DNA from: Spirodela intermedia
Taxonomy: Eukaryota > Streptophyta > Magnoliopsida > Alismatales > Araceae
DNA length: 64,000 nt
Direction: 5' to 3'
Assembly: GCA_902729315.2 (NCBI GenBank)
Contig: LR746272.1
Location: 10,906,327 to 10,970,326, forward strand
Shown here: piece by piece, positions 35,140-48,000 of the stretch
Layout: the number at the start of each line of letters is the position of its first letter
How positions within the stretch are numbered: the stretch's first letter is position 1
Position numbers and translations under genes: made by a program
Notes under the pieces: generated by a model
What the model was told of the DNA's origin: nothing
Databases searched by the model: none
Seen by the model: only the letters and a program-made list of their open reading frames with translations

Positions 35140-37085
35140 ATGAGGGAGCTTGTTTTCCCTATGGCTGTCTCCCGGCGGTTCCTCCGCCGCCTCGCCCTGA
35201 TCCTGATCCTCGTCGCCGGATGGGCAGCGACCAGCGCGGTAGCGCGGCAGCCGGCTCCGCCGGTGCACTGCGGCAGCGCCGCCCGGTGCGCGGTGAGTAA
35301 CGCCTATGGGGCGTGGGGGGACAGGATGGAATGCTGGGCCTCCGCCGTCGTGTACCCGACGACGGAGGAGGAGATCAGAGCTGCCGTCGCGAGGGCCCAG
35401 CAGAGCTGCCAGAAGGTAAAGGTCGTCAGCGGGTTCTCCCACACCATCCCGAAGCTGGTCTGCCCCTCGTCTGTGGGGGAATCGATCGTTATCAGCACCG
35501 CCAAGCTCAACAGCCACATCGAGGTCGACGTCGAGAACCGGCGGGTGACCGCAGACTCCGGAGTAGGCCTCCGAGCTCTGATCGACAAGGTGGAGGCGGT
35601 GGGTCTCAGTCTGGTGGCTGCGCCGTACTGGGAAGGGGTCAGCATCGGCGGGATGGTCAGCACCGGGTCGCACGGCAGTTCGTGGTGGGGAAGAGGTGGC
35701 GCCGTCCACGACCATCTGGTGGCGCTCCGGCTAGTTGTTCCGGCCGCGAGAGCTCGGGGTTTCGCGGAGATCATCGAGCTCGACGGCGGAGACGAGGCCT
35801 TCAACGCGGCAAAGATCTCCCTTGGCCTGCTGGACGTGATCTCCAAGGTGGGTTCGTTGGTTGGTTTGTTGGTCCTCCATTTTCTCCTCATCTTCGTCTT
35901 CTTCCCTGCAGGTGACTTTCTCGCTGGAGCCGGCGTTCAAGAGGAGCATCAGTCTTTCCTTCCGAGACGACGGACGGTTGCAGGACGAGTTCATGGAGCT
36001 CGCCGGAGCACACGAGTTCGCCGACATCACCTGGTATCCCTCACAGCACTCGGCCGTGTACAGGCTCGACGACAGGGTCCCCAGGAACAGCTCCGGCGAC
36101 GGGAAGAACGACTTCCTGGGGTTTCAGAACCTCCCTATCCTGTCCTCCAAGGCGGTGCGATTTCTAGGTATCCTCCCCTCGCTGGCCCTTCTTGCCCCCG
36201 GCCAGGAACTGCCTGAACAGGGCGCACTCCTTCCTTCCCACAGAGAAGGCGAACGAGGCAGCGAGGAGCAGATCAGGAGTCTGTGCCATGGCGGCGGTGG
36301 AGCTGGCCTTCAAGAGGTTGATGGCCAACGGGCTGAAGAGCGACGGCAACCTCTTCCTCGGCTACCCGGTCGTCGGCCACCAGGGAAGGATGCAGACTTC
36401 GGGCTCCTGCGTTAACTCGCCGGCCTCCGACGTACTCAACGCCTGCGCTTGGGATCCCAGCATCAGAGGCCTCTTCTTCTTCGAGACGACGGCCATTTTC
36501 CCAGCTTCGACGTTCAGAGGCTTCGTTACCGACGTAAAGAAGCTGAGGGACCTGCGCCCAGAGGACTTCTGCGGGGTAGACGTCTACAACGGGCTCCTGA
36601 TACGCTTCATCAAAGCTTCGCTGGCGTACCTCGGCCAGCCGGAGGATTCCGTGGCGGTGGACTTCAATTACTTCCGGGCGGACGAGCCCTCCACGCCGAG
36701 GCTCAACCAGGACGTGTGGGAAGAGGTGGAGCAGATGGCGTTCTTCAAGCACAGGGCTAGGCCTCACTGGGGCAAGAACAGGAGGGTGGCCTTTCATGGA
36801 GTTCCGCAGAAGTACCCCAATTTCAGTGAGTTCCAAGCGGTTAAGATGATGCTTGATCCTGCGGGGATGTTTTCCAGCGAGTGGTCGGACGAGATTCTCT
36901 TGGGGAAGGAGGCGGCCGACAAGGAAGACGGATGCGCCATGGAAGGGCTCTGCATCTGCTCCGAAGACAGGCACTGCAATCCCCGCCATGGCTACCGTTG
37001 CAAGCCAGGCCTCGTCTACCAGGAAGCGAGGGTCTGCAGATACTCAGCCTCTGCTGCAACGGCCTCCATACACCAAACATGTTGA
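35140..37085 (+). CDS. L-gulonolactone oxidase family FAD protein, secreted, 3 exons
   Basis: Family members are vanillyl-alcohol-oxidase-type flavoproteins. Some plant GULLO enzymes oxidise L-gulono-1,4-lactone to ascorbate. Exons are 35140-35847, 35912-36167 and 36244-37085, in phase, giving 601 aa. The introns are only 64 and 76 bp. Translation may instead begin at the Met at 35161 (MAVSRRFLRRLALILILVAG), which gives a cleaner signal peptide and 594 aa. The FAD-binding half shows KVVSGFSHTIPKLVCPSS, VTADSGVGLRALIDK and STGSHGSSWWG. The C-terminal half has the HWGK motif (His496) of aldonolactone oxidoreductases. It ends in a Cys-rich tail (CAMEGLCICSEDRHC) typical of plant GULLOs, which should be exported to the apoplast. 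The substrate is inferred from the family only. A GLOX-type oxidase gene follows 830 bp downstream on the same strand. Confidence 0.92.
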
Positions 37086-37915
37086 CTCTTGTCGCTAGGA
37101 GTTACATCGCCGTGAAGGACTCTTGAGGAACCCTAAGAAATGAACACACCATGGAAACTGAGTTGATATTGTGATCCAAGCTCTGGTTTTTCTTCCCCGA
37201 CTCTCAACTTCCACCAGAAACTTACACCGAGAAACGGCAGCCGAGCGTCTGCTCGGATGCGAAGAACCAATTAAAACACTACTCCCTAGGGTTTTAAGAA
37301 AACACAGAACAAATCAGACAGAACGCAAGTTCCCAGACAGCGACAGTTTTCTGACACGGAAGAAGGGAAGCTCGAGGGAGAAGGCAGAGGCCAACCAGTA
37401 CCTCTTCGACTCGCGGAGACGCCGACTGAGGTGCATGTTCGGTTAATAGGCCCCTGCGCCAGAAGTAAGCCCACATTAGGTTTACCCAAAAGACCTATTA
37501 GTTGACCCCGTATATTCCAATAAAACCGGTGGTCCCCTGAAGAGTTGACCTCAAAATTTGACGTGTCCTCCTTTTGAAAATCCGAGAGGCTCTACGTACG
37601 CTGACTTGGCCAGTCGTGTGCTGGAGAATCGATCGGAAGTACTCCGAAGCTGAGATACGCTGCCCTAAAAAGGGTTCCCATGTCGGAAACCAGAGGTTGA
37701 AGACGACCCAATCTCCGCGGCCATGGAAGGGCCGACCAAGTTTGGAAGTTCCGTTGGAGACGGTCCACCAATATTAGCTCCTCCCCACGGAGAACAACCG
37801 ACGGTCTGCAGGTCGAGAGGGTCGAGAGGGGGCAAAATAATAACGGGGGGGCGCAGATGGGGGAGAGGGAGGGATAAGGGCGGGGAGGCGACCCTCCATT
37901 GGACGGTAAGCTTCA
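37086..37915. other. Intergenic region between gulonolactone oxidase and glyoxal oxidase genes
   Basis: No gene is seen. The region should contain the 3' UTR of the upstream gene and the promoter of the downstream one. It is GC-rich near 37840-37890. I found no convincing regulatory motif. Confidence 0.5.
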
Positions 37916-39806
37916 ATGGAGACGCATCACCTCCTCCGAGCGACCCTCTTCTTCCTCCCTTTCTTCCTCGCGGCGCGAGCCGTCCGCCCCTCCTTCTTCG
38001 ACGACCCATCCAGCAACCCCCTCGGAATACCCGGCTTCACGGGGATGATCGCCGGCGTCGCAGAGGGCTACGCCGGCGAGTGGGAACTGGTCTCCACCAG
38101 CTCCGGCGTCTCTGCAATGCACATGGTGATCACCCACACCAACAAAGCCATCATGTTCGACGCCACCAACTTCGGCAAGACCAAGGTCCCCCTCGTGGCG
38201 AACAACTGCCGGACGGACACGAAAACGCAGAAGCTGGACTGCACAGCCCACGCCGTGGAATACGACATCGAAACTGGGAAGATCCGGCCGCTCAAGGTCC
38301 CGCTCGTCGTCACAGTCGGATGGATCTTTCCTTGCTTGTAAGTAATGGTCATGTACTCAGAGGGTTCTTCCCCCCTCTTCCCAGGTCTCGACCAATCCCT
38401 GGTGCTCGTCGGGCGGGTTTGCGCCGGACGGGACGCTGGTGCAGACTGGCGGATGGAACGACGGCGGCAAAGCGGTGAGATATCTCCAAATTTGTGACAC
38501 CTGTGACTGGAAGGAATATCCAGCTGCTCTTTCTGGGCAACGATGGTTAGTATGGCTGCTTTTTCCTTCCGAGGGGCCACTCGTTCTCGTGGGATCGACG
38601 TGGCAATGGCTAATGCTCTCGCGGCGGTGCAGGTACGCCACGCAGCAGATCCTCCCCGACGGCAGCTTCATCCTGATCGGTGGGCGCCGGCAGTTCGGGT
38701 ACGAGTTCGTGCCGAAGGAGGGGAAATCCAATAAGGCCGCCTACTGGCTCCCCCTCCTCCGGCAGACCACCGACGAGGTAGAGGACAACCTCTACCCTTT
38801 CGTCCATCTCTCCACAGACGGCAACCTCTTCGTCTTCGCCAACAATCGCTCCATCCTCCTCGACTACAAGGCCAATAAGGTCATCCGGGAATTCCCCTCA
38901 CTCGTGGGCGGTTCTCGCAACTACCCCGCCTCGGCCATGTCGGTCCTCCTGCCGATCAACCTCCAGCGGCCCAGCGGCAAGAAGATCCCCGCAGAGGTTC
39001 TGGTCTGCGGCGGCTCCCCACCGCTGTCGGCCAAATTGGCCGGGAGAGGGACGTTTCTTCCAGCCCTGAGCACCTGCGGGAGGCTCGTCATCACCAAAGC
39101 TAAGGCCGTGTGGAGGATGGAGATCATGCCCATCCCTCGTGTCATGGGCGACATGCTCCTGCTGCCCAACGGCGAGGTCCTCATGCTCAACGGCGCCTCC
39201 AAGGGCTCCGCTGGGTGGGGATTCGCCCGCGAGCCGGCGCTCAGCCCGGTGCTGTACTCGCCGAAGAAGCCGCGCGAGCAGAGATTCAGAACCCTAAACC
39301 CCACCACCATCCCCCGCGTTTACCACTCCACCAGCGCCCTGCTGCCCGACGGCCGGATTCTGGTCGCCGGAAGCAACACGAACGACGGGTACTACTACAC
39401 CGGCGTGCTGTTTCCCACCGAACTGAGGGTGGAGAAGTTCTCCCCACCGTACTTGGACCCTCTCCTTCAGACCAGCCGGCCGGAGATCTCTGCGCACGGC
39501 GTCTCCGGCAATCTCAAGTACGGTGTTAGCTTCACGGCCGACTTCGGGATGGCCGGCGTGGAACTGGACAGAGCAGAGCTCAAGGTCACCATGTACGCTC
39601 CACCATTTACCACCCACGGGTACTCGATGATCCAGCGGCTGCTCATTTTGAAGATCACCGACGTGGAGATCTCCGGAGCCGGAACCTACAAGGTAACCAC
39701 GGTGGCGCCGCCGTCGGCGGTGATCGCGCCTCCGGGATACTACATGCTGTTCGTGGTGCACCAAGGCGTCCCGAGCAAGGCCGCGTGGGTTCACATCCAG
39801 CAGTAG
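37916..39806 (+). CDS. Glyoxal/aldehyde oxidase (GLOX-like) copper-radical oxidase, secreted, 3 exons
   Basis: GLOX-type enzymes oxidise aldehydes to carboxylic acids, reducing oxygen to H2O2. Plant relatives act in the apoplast, for example in pollen and tapetum. Exons are 37916-38296, 38385-38545 and 38633-39806, in phase, giving 571 aa. The introns are 88 and 87 bp. The first donor (AAG|GTCCCG) is weak, but joining there restores the family reading LKVSTNPWCSSGG. A stronger GTAAGT at 38339 would break the frame. A signal peptide (LLRATLFFLPFFLAARAV) leads the protein. All copper-radical residues are visible: Cys134 (WCSSGG) and Tyr235 (DNLYPFVHL) for the thioether cofactor, Tyr411-His412 (RVYHSTSALLPDGRILVAG) and His509 (FTTHGYSMIQR) as copper ligands. 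Kelch-like propeller and C-terminal immunoglobulin-like (DUF1929) regions are complete. Confidence 0.93.
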
Positions 39807-42230
39807 TGGGGGTCCTCCTTCCTCCGTATAGTCATCCCCATTGTTCCTCCCTCCCTTCCGCTCTTCATCAAGCACAACGGAAGGCACACAAAAAAATAAG
39901 ATGTTGTTATAATTTTTTGAAAAAACATTTTTGTTCATTCAAGAGATTGGCCACTTCATTCATTACTAGAGAGAAAAGAAAAATACTTCAAAGTTCACAT
40001 TATATGAATAATTTCAATATTTGTGGAAGCAATTGAGAGGGAAATGTTAAGAGGGCGACATGGGATCAAACCAACGTTACTTTTATCTTGTCAAAATCTA
40101 CCACATCAACTATCTTCTCGTGTCATACATTCGTGATATCTTAACATTAAATCGAATGATGTCAAACTATTAATAGGGTTGATCCAAATTATTTATTTTT
40201 CCATACAAGTGCAATCTCATTCTCTAGAGTGCAATAATATAGTTACACCAATTATATGAAGATAATAAGCATGCTTTTTATCATAATCATAAAATCGTGG
40301 CATTAAATAGATGTCATGTTTGGATCATAGTTTAGAATCTGGGTAATTGTGGTATATCTTGTTAATCACATTTTTTTGAAAAGTAAGCATAATAACATTA
40401 TATTTTAACATAAATAATGAGAATTGAATAACAAATTCTCCATGCCAATTTTTAGGTTGTATTTAGATTAATAATGTCATGTTGAATTGATTGAATTTTA
40501 ATTATTCGATTAGGGTCAAATATTATTAAGATAATAAGATTGGGTTCTAAATCTAAAAGACTCTAAATTTGTAGAAGAGGTTTTACTCCTACTTATATTC
40601 ACTCTCTAAATTCATAAATATAGGAGGCCAATAACTATTTACAGGGTTCAACTCTCTTGAGTGATTAGCAGAGATTAATAGCAAAAAATTCTACAAAGAT
40701 TATGAAGGATTTCATGTAGTTTGTTTTTCAATGAAGACATTAATTTAAAGTGCATTCTAAAACTAGATGAAGAGGATATCTATAATGATGTGATTTTTTT
40801 CAACCACTTTTCATACAAAAGTTGGAGTGGTATAAAATTTTTTTGACACTTTGATCTGGTTGAGGAAGATTCTATGTACCTTTATGTTATAAGACTAGTT
40901 CGACCAATGAGAAAAACTACTGAAATTCGCATACAATTATTTACATGAAATATCATCAAGATACTGAAGGAGTTAAAAGTGATCATTTTGAGCACATTAG
41001 CCATTAGAAAGGTGCTAAATTTATAAATAATGTTTTTTTCAAAATATCATATATTTTCTGAGGTCGCTCAACAATACAACATGACTTTTAGAAACTCAGA
41101 TATTATCTATGAGAAATTTATATGTGTTAGTGTTAATCATAATTTATATATTCAGAATCTATTACTTCAAAAAAGTTTTGAAAAATGTATTTTTTAAAAT
41201 ACAATAATGATTTAATAATCAAAATTTATCTAAATCTTCTTAGAAAAATCAATTTTAAGGGTGGACACATTGAATCATAAGTGGTATACATAAAATCATA
41301 ACTTTAGTGATATAAATATTTATAATTGTTTTTATAAATAATATTTATTAAAATTTTAAAAATAATGCGTGTTAGAAGATATAGGTTGAATTAAATTAAT
41401 CAATTTGATACCAATGGCAATTGAACATAGTAATTTATTATCATGGGTATCTAGTACACTAATTTACCTTTCATATTTATATTTTATCTCATAAATTCTT
41501 GTTGATTCTGAAAGGCTAATCATTATTTTTCCGTAATAATTTTTGTGATAATGTCAAAAATAATATACAAGGTAATAATCTGGAGCAGTATTTTTTTTTT
41601 TGTAATTCAACATAATGATTCATATGTATTCTTTGATTTATTTCTTTTTTAATTTTAAATTCATCTTAAATTTATGGTCAACTAACTTCAAGCTCGTATC
41701 TAAAATATTTTTTTATAAATAAATTCCTGATCATTAAGCAAAATCTGATGTTTCAATTGCTTTTATGAGTGTTTTTCACCATCAAAATACTATGCATTAA
41801 ATGCCCCAACTAATTTTATATTGGAGCAACCCAAATAGAACATTAAGTATTAAAATAATATTTTATAACAATAATAATAATTGAGTAATAAGTCCTCCAA
41901 TTATTTTGTCGATTATTTCAGGAGATTTTATTTATTTATATATATATATATATACTCGACCCTATATATGACAAAAAAGTTGAGAATTATTCATTAAACC
42001 ATTGTTGGGTGACTAGAAAGCTCATTAAATGCTGAGAAGATGATATCAATAAAATCATATTATGAAAATATGGAGACTCATTTCAGCTAAAATTTGACAT
42101 CAAAATTCAAATAAATGGAAAATACTAAGGCTCGAGAACAGTATTTTATAACGTGGTTGCCAAACTAGAGAAAAAGTTTAAATAAAAAACATAAATAAAT
42201 AAATAAAATTAATTCTAGAACGCCTAAGAC
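39807..42230. other. AT-rich gene-free stretch
   Basis: About 2.4 kb follows the GLOX-like gene. It has very high AT content, no ORF of note and many ATTTA/AATAAT-type runs. No LTR, terminal inverted repeat or coding domain was recognised. A (TA)n run occurs near 41940. Confidence 0.6.
41937..41954. repeat. (TA)n microsatellite
   Basis: This is a run of about nine TA units within the AT-rich stretch. Confidence 0.9.
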
Positions 42231-45022
42231 TAGGCCACTTGTCAAGGAGCGAAGCGGAAACACCGTAGTGCGTACCATGATTATTTTAGCTAGATTTTCT
42301 TATCGGACTGGCCAGGCTGGGATACGGCCCGGGCTAGGATCCCCGCAGCTGGCCCATTCCACTCGGTAGTGTTCGGTATGATCCAACTCACCCAGCAACT
42401 CGAAAAGAATTGTCGTGAGACAGGGAGGAAGGTTCAAGAACTACCGTGAGCAACGGCTTCGAAAGGACTCCCGCTTACTGGCTGCTGTGGGTCGGTCGGA
42501 GCCCCTGGGGCTGGACGCTGATGATTGCATGCAGATCTTCCCTCTCAGGGTGATGCCCACTGCCCCTGCCGACCTCTTTTCTCTTCTGCTTTTTCGCCGA
42601 TTCTGCCTCCTGCTTTTCATTTGATCCTCCAGACGAGCTGTGTTCTGAATCGTGGCTTCCTCCGATCGCGATTCCGAGCTCTTCCATGGCGAGTGCGTGC
42701 TCTTTTCTCTGCTGAATTCACCGGTTTCGTTCTCATCGTGAGCGTATTTCTCTCAGGGTTCATCTCGAGGGGAGGGTCTCGAGCATCACAAATGTCTTGC
42801 TCGGGACACCGGTATGTTTCAAGGCCTCATTCGATGCATTAATCGGCGAATTCCTTATTTTGATCTGTTCTTCGTCTTGTATGCGTGCTGCTCTGACCTT
42901 CTTATAATAATCAAATAATAAAGTGTTCTGGAGAGCACTCGCCTCATAAAATAATAGGACATGTAGCGCGTAGAGATTCGTACAGACTGCCTGCCAGTGT
43001 TCAATTAAGTCATGAAGTTTCAGTTACGTTGTGCTCGCCTCATTCGGGGTTTCGTCTTCAAGTATGCTGTCGTTACGTTGTTTTTGCCGTCTATCTTGTT
43101 CCGATGGTGAACCATAAAATTTCAGTTAATATAACTTCGTCTTAGGCGTAGAAACTGCATAGGCGTTATTTTTTCTTGAAATTTATGTATCTATATCCTA
43201 CAGCCATCGTTTTTTCTCGAAACATCGCATGTTGAAACGAAGTTCACTTTTTCGTATTATGCCTCAGAAACATGAGGTTCAAATATTGATTTCCACTTTG
43301 TCCTAAAAACTCAGCGGCGACTGTGCTCCATGTTTATGCTAAGTTCAATCTTCGATCCATGTTTTACCAGATCCTTGTTAAGTTTTTCCCGGAGATCTGG
43401 ACAAAACATTCCTTGTGGTATTATCTGTATGCATGTATGCATAATACATATGTCCGTTCAGACGGCCTAAGAGTAAGGATTCACTAAGGCTACAAGGTTC
43501 TGTTTGCTGAATCTTTTCCTCGGGTTATATTGCAATACTGTCACCAATATCACTCTTTAATGTGCAGTGAGAGATATCTTTGTCTGACAAGAATGCCTCA
43601 TATTCTCTTCCTTTTGGTCTTTTTGGACTAAAATAAATTGTAAGGCCCACGAAAAGGACTTTTTCATGGTTTTATCTATTTTTTTAGTCTGATGGTAGAT
43701 TGTCATGTATGTTTTTTGGTAAATATTAGAAAAGTAAGTACTCCACAAAGTATTATACATACATAGAAAATGTAGACATATTGGGCATAAATAATGTGAA
43801 GATGAATGCTGGAAGAAGATTATTTTTTCATTGCAGCTGCTTTTTATTGCGCATGATTTAAGTTTGTATCTTGCTATCCTTGAGATGGATTTGTCTCTGG
43901 ATATTCGAGATTTTTTTTCTTAGTGTCTTTATGGAGTTGACACAGGCGATAACTATCATTGGATTTAATTTCGAGTTGGGACTATGGAAGGATGCTTTTG
44001 AATTTAAGAATTTCAGGACCAGTAGGACTAAGATGAAATCATATGATATAATTTACGGTATAATATGGACGAATTGATATTCTATTTAATTAGGGAGTCG
44101 GAACTTACATCAGGAGAGTATTATTTCTATCATGAATCTTGTTACTTGAAACGGATGTGATGTTAACATGAACGTGCCCTATGGGACATTTATCTTCGAG
44201 GATGCTTTGTGATTGTAGTAGCTGTATTAGATTGAAAAGAAGTCTCAGAAAATGCCGATTTGACCTTTTGTGGCAAGGCACTGGGCCATTACTTCATGCC
44301 TCACAAGGTGTCTATAATATCTCATGGCACGACACTTTCTTGAGGAAAAGAGTGCAAGTATTCTAATCAATTAGTATTCATGTTATCTTCGTCACATGTT
44401 AACTAATTTAGGATTTTCGGTTTGAGGAAGTAGTTGTCTTTACTCTGGTGTGAAAAACATTTCTTTTCAGAAGGAGTTCATACTGTATTAAACAGAATGA
44501 AGATAAAGTGAGGGAGAAAATAAAACAACAGTAAAAACAATGATTATTAGGTAAAAATGACGAATAAAATCTGTCAAGTCGGTAGAATGGAGCTAGGAAA
44601 GGAAAGAGAAACTTCGAAAAGCAAGTTATTCCTGTTCTTGAGCGCGCTGCTCATCCAGCGAGTTTGATGGCCACCTCCCATTTCTATTTCTCTAGACTTC
44701 TTCCGAAAATGTAAAATCTCTATGCTGGTCATTGTCTTGCTCATGGATGTTTATTTTATAATTTTAAATTATTTCTCTTCATCTATATTTCCCACAAGTT
44801 AGCTGGTGGGAGTTAAGAATAATATTCGGACTGTTTTCTCTATCTTTCTTCTACTATTGCAAAATTTCTTATATTTGAAAGGAAACCATAGACAAGAATT
44901 TTCGTCGATATGTCTCATATGTGATAGTCTATTGCATTCTATGATACTTTTCTCTTGATACTCCCAGTTTTATTTTATGGTAGGTTAATGCCCAACATCG
45001 GTATTTGAGTCATTTTAGGAAG
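42231..45022 (+). other. Upstream region and probable 5' exon(s) of the ASCC1-like gene
   Basis: A GC-richer block at about 42300-42811 ends in a good donor (CACCG|GTATGT, intron from 42812). Joined to the acceptor at 44983 (ttatggtag|GTTAAT), it stays open in the frame of the ASCC1-like protein (...TNVLLGTP|VNAQHRYLSH..., then the Met at 45023). An upstream coding exon, perhaps carrying an organellar presequence, is therefore possible. However, I found no in-frame ATG in 42700-42811 before a stop, so this may be only leader sequence. The remaining 2 kb (42812-44983) would be intron. Confidence 0.45.
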
Positions 45023-48000
45023 ATGGACAGGGATAGTTCAGATGTGATTGAACAGCAAAAGAAGCAGAAATCAGTGACTTCTTCATGGGTACCTAAGTCC
45101 TTCCAATCTAGTGCAAATGAAGGTTTGACATCTGAGCCAATGCCTTTTCTTTGTTGGCACCATTTTCTGGTCGTATAAACTGTTTCTCTCCCTCAAAATG
45201 ACTAGAATCATTTTTGACTTCGTTTCCACTATGTGTATTATTGTATCTTTTTAAAGAATTTTCCTGACGAAATTTCAACTTGAAAATGCTCATGGTCCGG
45301 GGTTTTGGGGTTATATTCAAAACTCACTTATGTTTCTATAAATCTAACAGAATATTGAACATCTTAGTTGTCGTAGTATATCATCATCTGGTTGCATTTT
45401 TGCCTTTCTGTCATTATCACTTTTATGATGGATTGGAATGAAATTGCTCTTTTCTTAATTGTATCAGTGTTTGATGTATTGGCCAAGATTACATCCCCTG
45501 GGTGACCTGGATTTCAATTTGGATTTCTATTTGAGCTGCAAAGCATAGACACCATTCGGCTTGTCGTTTACTGATTGGCTTTGATGCTCTATTTCCATCA
45601 TGTCTCTAATGAAGTATTCAGTTATCACTGGAGCCTAAATTTCTAAAACAGAAAATGGTACATGAATCATATTTATTTTCTTGTTCTATTTATGGTGATT
45701 TCCTGTAATTATGGGCACAGATAATATGGTTTACTATTGAAGGATCTGTGTGTGAAGTTCATAGAGGTAAAATTCGTAGCATGTTATTTTCGAGATCCAT
45801 GATATTTAATAAATATAACAAGGAAGAGGCCGTTTGATTAGCTTCTCTAGGATAATTTGCTTGTTCTGGTATGTCTGGATGGACCTGATTGGAGCTGACA
45901 GTAATCATGTTCTACAACACTGTTTTATGGCTGTAACCAGCAATTGACCAGGAAATTATTCTGGACATTTCTTTAAATTTTTTAGCACCAATCACTTTGC
46001 CAAAAAAAAGGACTACATGCTCATATTCAGGAGAAAAACACCAAAAATGATTTAGATGGAGCCAGATATAAGAAATATGAAAATTTGGACATTGAGCGTC
46101 AATATGATTCCTAATAGAACATAAAGATAAAATTTGTACCCCTGACTCCAATTTGATAGTGGTGATGTTCAATGTGTGCTTTTTCTCCCTTAAGTCCTTG
46201 TGGTGTCTAAATTAGGCCTTACTGTCATACATATCCATTTTTTTTAATTGGCAGGGATTTTTTAAATCAATGGCAATATCATTTTTGTAATTTTTATCGG
46301 TATTGATATCAATATCGGGTTATCTGTACGTTTAATTTTTATCAAAGAGTACTTTATCAACACTTTTGAGACGTGTGCCTGTGCATGTTTAACCCATTCG
46401 CAAATGCAAATGGTTTAAACATTTAACCATACTCCCTTTCTGTGGAAATTTTATCTAACCCAGCCGAGCTATGCAAATGAATACGTTAGCCATTCTCCCT
46501 TTCTGTGAGGTAGACTCGAAAACTTGAATTTTAGGCCTTTTTTCTGGTCCAGCCTTTATTTGCACAATTGATATACAGAATAGTATACAGTATCTTATGA
46601 AAATTACCTGTTAGCAGTAGATCATGATCCGTTGATGTCAGACAACTATCAAGTAATAGAGCTTTCTGATTCATGTATTTTTAATCCGTATTATCATAGT
46701 CAATTTTTCATTCTACTCAGACATGACTGTGTATGCATGCAGGATACTTGACAAGGGAACTGACGACAGATCGTGGGAACACATCTAAAATAATGAAGGG
46801 TGATGTAAAATTAACTGCTGTTCGATGTCAAGTCTCGTCAGTGCATAATCAATCATCTTCGACGTATGATGCAAGGGATCCAAATAAGGACCCAGTAACA
46901 ACAGGAAATTCAGCTGGTTCATCAGTTTCTTCATTTCACTTTGTAGGCAACGATTTTCAGTGTGAAGTTTCAGATACAAAAGTGTCATTTTCTTCTTCAA
47001 ATGAGACTGGCGCAGCTTTCAGATACGAAAGTAGTTCCGTGGAGGTTGAAAGACATGCAGCCTCCATTGAGGTTTCTAGATGACCCTTCTGTTCGCTTCT
47101 TTTATGTAAACGATTTTTTGTATATGTTTAGGTTTTATCTCTTAGAACCTGCATCGGAATTATTCCATTTTTTTCTTCAATTAAACTTAAGAGTCTTGAA
47201 AATTCTACTGTTGTGAATCAGGCTCTGTCAATCATGACATGCATTCTACTGAACAAATAGTTTTTTCTGATGCCTCCAACTTGGAATAGGCAGGATCAAT
47301 CCTGAGGCTACAACAGTGCAAAATGTAGAAGGATGTTATGCTCATCAGGAGTCCCTTGTGAGATGATAAATTATTGAGACATAAAATCAACTTCTAGAAG
47401 CGGGCTTTTAGTTCCTTAGTTAATTGTCCATGCTGTTCTGCCAATCTGCCAAAATAATATAAGTATAGAAATATATCACCATGCTAACACAATGTGCAGA
47501 TAGGTTAGGATTCTCTATGTTCTTATTGAGTAGCCCGTTAGGCCCGATGATGAAGTGTTACATATCCATGTGTTCCTAAATTTTAATAATGTGGTCCAAC
47601 TCATGTGCTAAGGAACTGAATTTTATGTCCTCTCAGTATGTGATATACTCAAAAAGTAAAAGTATATTTGCACCATTGCCATTGTATGTTTGATATTTTC
47701 TTGTTACAAATTTAATTCTTTAAGCAAAATATGATCTATGCCTTAAACTCCTTGCCACGATTCTGCAGGTGGATGCCTCTTTGCTTCGCTTCATTAAAGG
47801 AAAAGGGTAGTCACTTATTTCGAGAATTTTACGACCATGTTGTATCTTTATCATTCTGTGATGCTGGGTAGAATTAATGTAGTAATTTCTATCCTTCTTT
47901 TAGGATGCTTTGAAGTCTCTTTCTCTTATGTATTTTCAAGTCTTCTTTTGTAGGGGTGCCACACAACGACGAATTGAAGAAGAGACGGGAGTAAAAATAA

